A program made the position numbers and the translations under genes. A stretch of 7,018 bases of DNA from Betaproteobacteria bacterium (GTDB lineage: Bacteria; Pseudomonadota; Gammaproteobacteria; Burkholderiales; SG8-39), in NCBI GenBank assembly GCA_029858545.1, contig JAOUFA010000188.1:1-7018 (forward strand), given 5' to 3'. The notes below the pieces were generated by a model that did not search any database, was not told the DNA's origin, and saw only the letters and a program-made list of their open reading frames with translations. Of this stretch, positions 6,191-7,018 are shown one piece after another. Every line of letters starts with the position of its first letter. The first letter of the stretch is position 1.

Positions 6191-7001
6191 AGAAGGATCC
6201 TTGAATGCCGGCGCGGGCTGCTGCGAACCTGGAACCGGCGTCCGAGTGGCCGTCTTGGCCGCGTTGCTCGCCAGCCTGCCGCTGGCGGCGTGCATGGATG
6301 CCTCGACACTGGGACAGGAACCCGCCGATCACGTGGTCATCACCGGCATACCGACTTGGAGCAACGGCATCAGACAGTTGATCGACATTAAGTGCGTGAT
6401 GTGCCATCAGGTTCCGCGCCTGGCGAGCAGCCCGCAGAATGTGCCGGCCGACCTGGATTTGCGGTTCGAGAAGAGCTTCGGCGCGATCCGCGCCGCGGAG
6501 GACATCGCGGCGCAACTCGCGCTGGGCATCGCGCGGCACGACCTCGTGTATGACGACGGAAGCTATACCAATGCGGGGTTGAAGGTCACCATCCGGCGGA
6601 TGCCGCTGCAGTTCGCGACACCGCTGTACGCCGACGAGATCACGGCGCTGGAGACCTGGGCGGGCGGCGTGGTCGCCGCTCAGGCAATCTATACCTCGCC
6701 GACCCTGTCGGGGGTCATTCCGATGACTGCCGGCGATGGCGAGCTGCTCTACAAGCGCTACTGCCAGGGATGCCACGGCGTTTACGGAGACGGCGGTCCG
6801 GTGCAGTGGCCGTTGCGTGGCTATACGGCAGGCGGCGGACCCGCATTCGCGCGCGCGATACTTTCGACGAATCCCGTATATCCGATGAACGGCTGGCCCG
6901 TGCTGGTTCAGTTGGCTGACCAGTGCACCCCGGTCGGGGCGCCGACCAGCTGTGGCGGTACCCAACTGGACGCCATCGCCGCGTTTCTCGCCAGGTTCTA
7001 G
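6180..7001 (+). CDS. Di-haem c-type cytochrome, probable lipoprotein
   Basis: 273-residue exported protein with two haem-c sites: CVMCH (Cys72, Cys75, His76) and CQGCH (Cys195, Cys198, His199). The first domain has a likely distal Met141 in RRMPLQF, followed by ADEITALETWAGG, the typical last helix. The second has YCQGCHGVYGDGGP, a likely distal Met236 in YPMNGWP, and the C-terminal helix TQLDAIAAFLARF. It is thus two tandem cytochrome c folds. Cys249 and Cys258 are extra. A hydrophobic stretch (VAVLAALLASLPLAAC, Cys38) is a convincing lipobox. The start is uncertain: the ATG at 6180 overlaps the barrel gene by 11 bases, with AGAG 6 bases upstream, but gives a long acidic n-region (MGSEEG). 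A TTG at 6201 has AGAAGGA at 6191-6197 but only 3 bases of spacing. Either way it is co-transcribed with the barrel gene and the fibronectin cytochrome, and probably exchanges electrons with one of them in the periplasm or at the outer membrane. Confidence 0.88.
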   Translation: MGSEEGSLNAGAGCCEPGTGVRVAVLAALLASLPLAACMDASTLGQEPADHVVITGIPTWSNGIRQLIDIKCVMCHQVPRLASSPQNVPADLDLRFEKSFGAIRAAEDIAAQLALGIARHDLVYDDGSYTNAGLKVTIRRMPLQFATPLYADEITALETWAGGVVAAQAIYTSPTLSGVIPMTAGDGELLYKRYCQGCHGVYGDGGPVQWPLRGYTAGGGPAFARAILSTNPVYPMNGWPVLVQLADQCTPVGAPTSCGGTQLDAIAAFLARF

Positions 7002-7018
7002 CGCGATTTGGCGTCGGC

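Noticed and set aside
6168..6965. Minus-strand open frame of 265 codons across the di-haem cytochrome
   Set aside because: Shadow frame of GC-rich coding DNA; the plus strand has two CXXCH sites and matching methionines.

Overview
The window is GC-rich, densely packed DNA from a Gram-negative bacterium, most likely a beta- or gammaproteobacterium. The evidence is two lipoprotein signal peptides with clear lipoboxes beside a beta-barrel-like protein ending in Phe, a neighbouring cytochrome b561/YceI gene pair as in enterobacteria, and a classical 4HB/HAMP/MA chemoreceptor. I cannot name the genus. No tRNA, rRNA, CRISPR, insertion sequence or phage gene is visible, and nothing suggests recent transfer.

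Layout. (1) 2-1627, plus: chemoreceptor whose first residues lie off the left edge. (2) 1672-2415, minus: lipoprotein of the YceI family, convergent with the chemoreceptor. (3) 2414-3546, plus: a two-gene unit of a di-haem cytochrome b561 and a second, classical periplasmic YceI, joined by an ATGA overlap. The cytochrome b561 gene and the first YceI gene are head to head and share one CATG as start codons, so each gene's upstream signals lie inside the other's coding sequence. (4) 3547-3737: intergenic, with one good hairpin and no convincing promoter. (5) 3738-7001, plus: three tightly overlapping genes: a lipoprotein with four fibronectin type III repeats and a C-terminal haem-c domain (CX4CH), a small exported putative outer-membrane beta-barrel, and a di-haem c-type cytochrome with a probable lipoprotein signal.

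How they may work together. Four of the six genes encode cytochromes or the YceI partner of one, so the theme is envelope redox chemistry. Cytochrome b561 of this type takes electrons from the quinone pool in the inner membrane; YceI proteins are lipocalin-like and bind polyprenoid/quinone-type ligands. The three-gene cluster encodes two exported haem-c proteins with a putative outer-membrane barrel between them. I infer a cell-envelope, possibly outer-surface, electron-transfer module. It does not match a named system that I recognise. It has far fewer haems, and a much smaller barrel, than Mtr-type conduits, so transmembrane electron conduction is a hypothesis, not a call.
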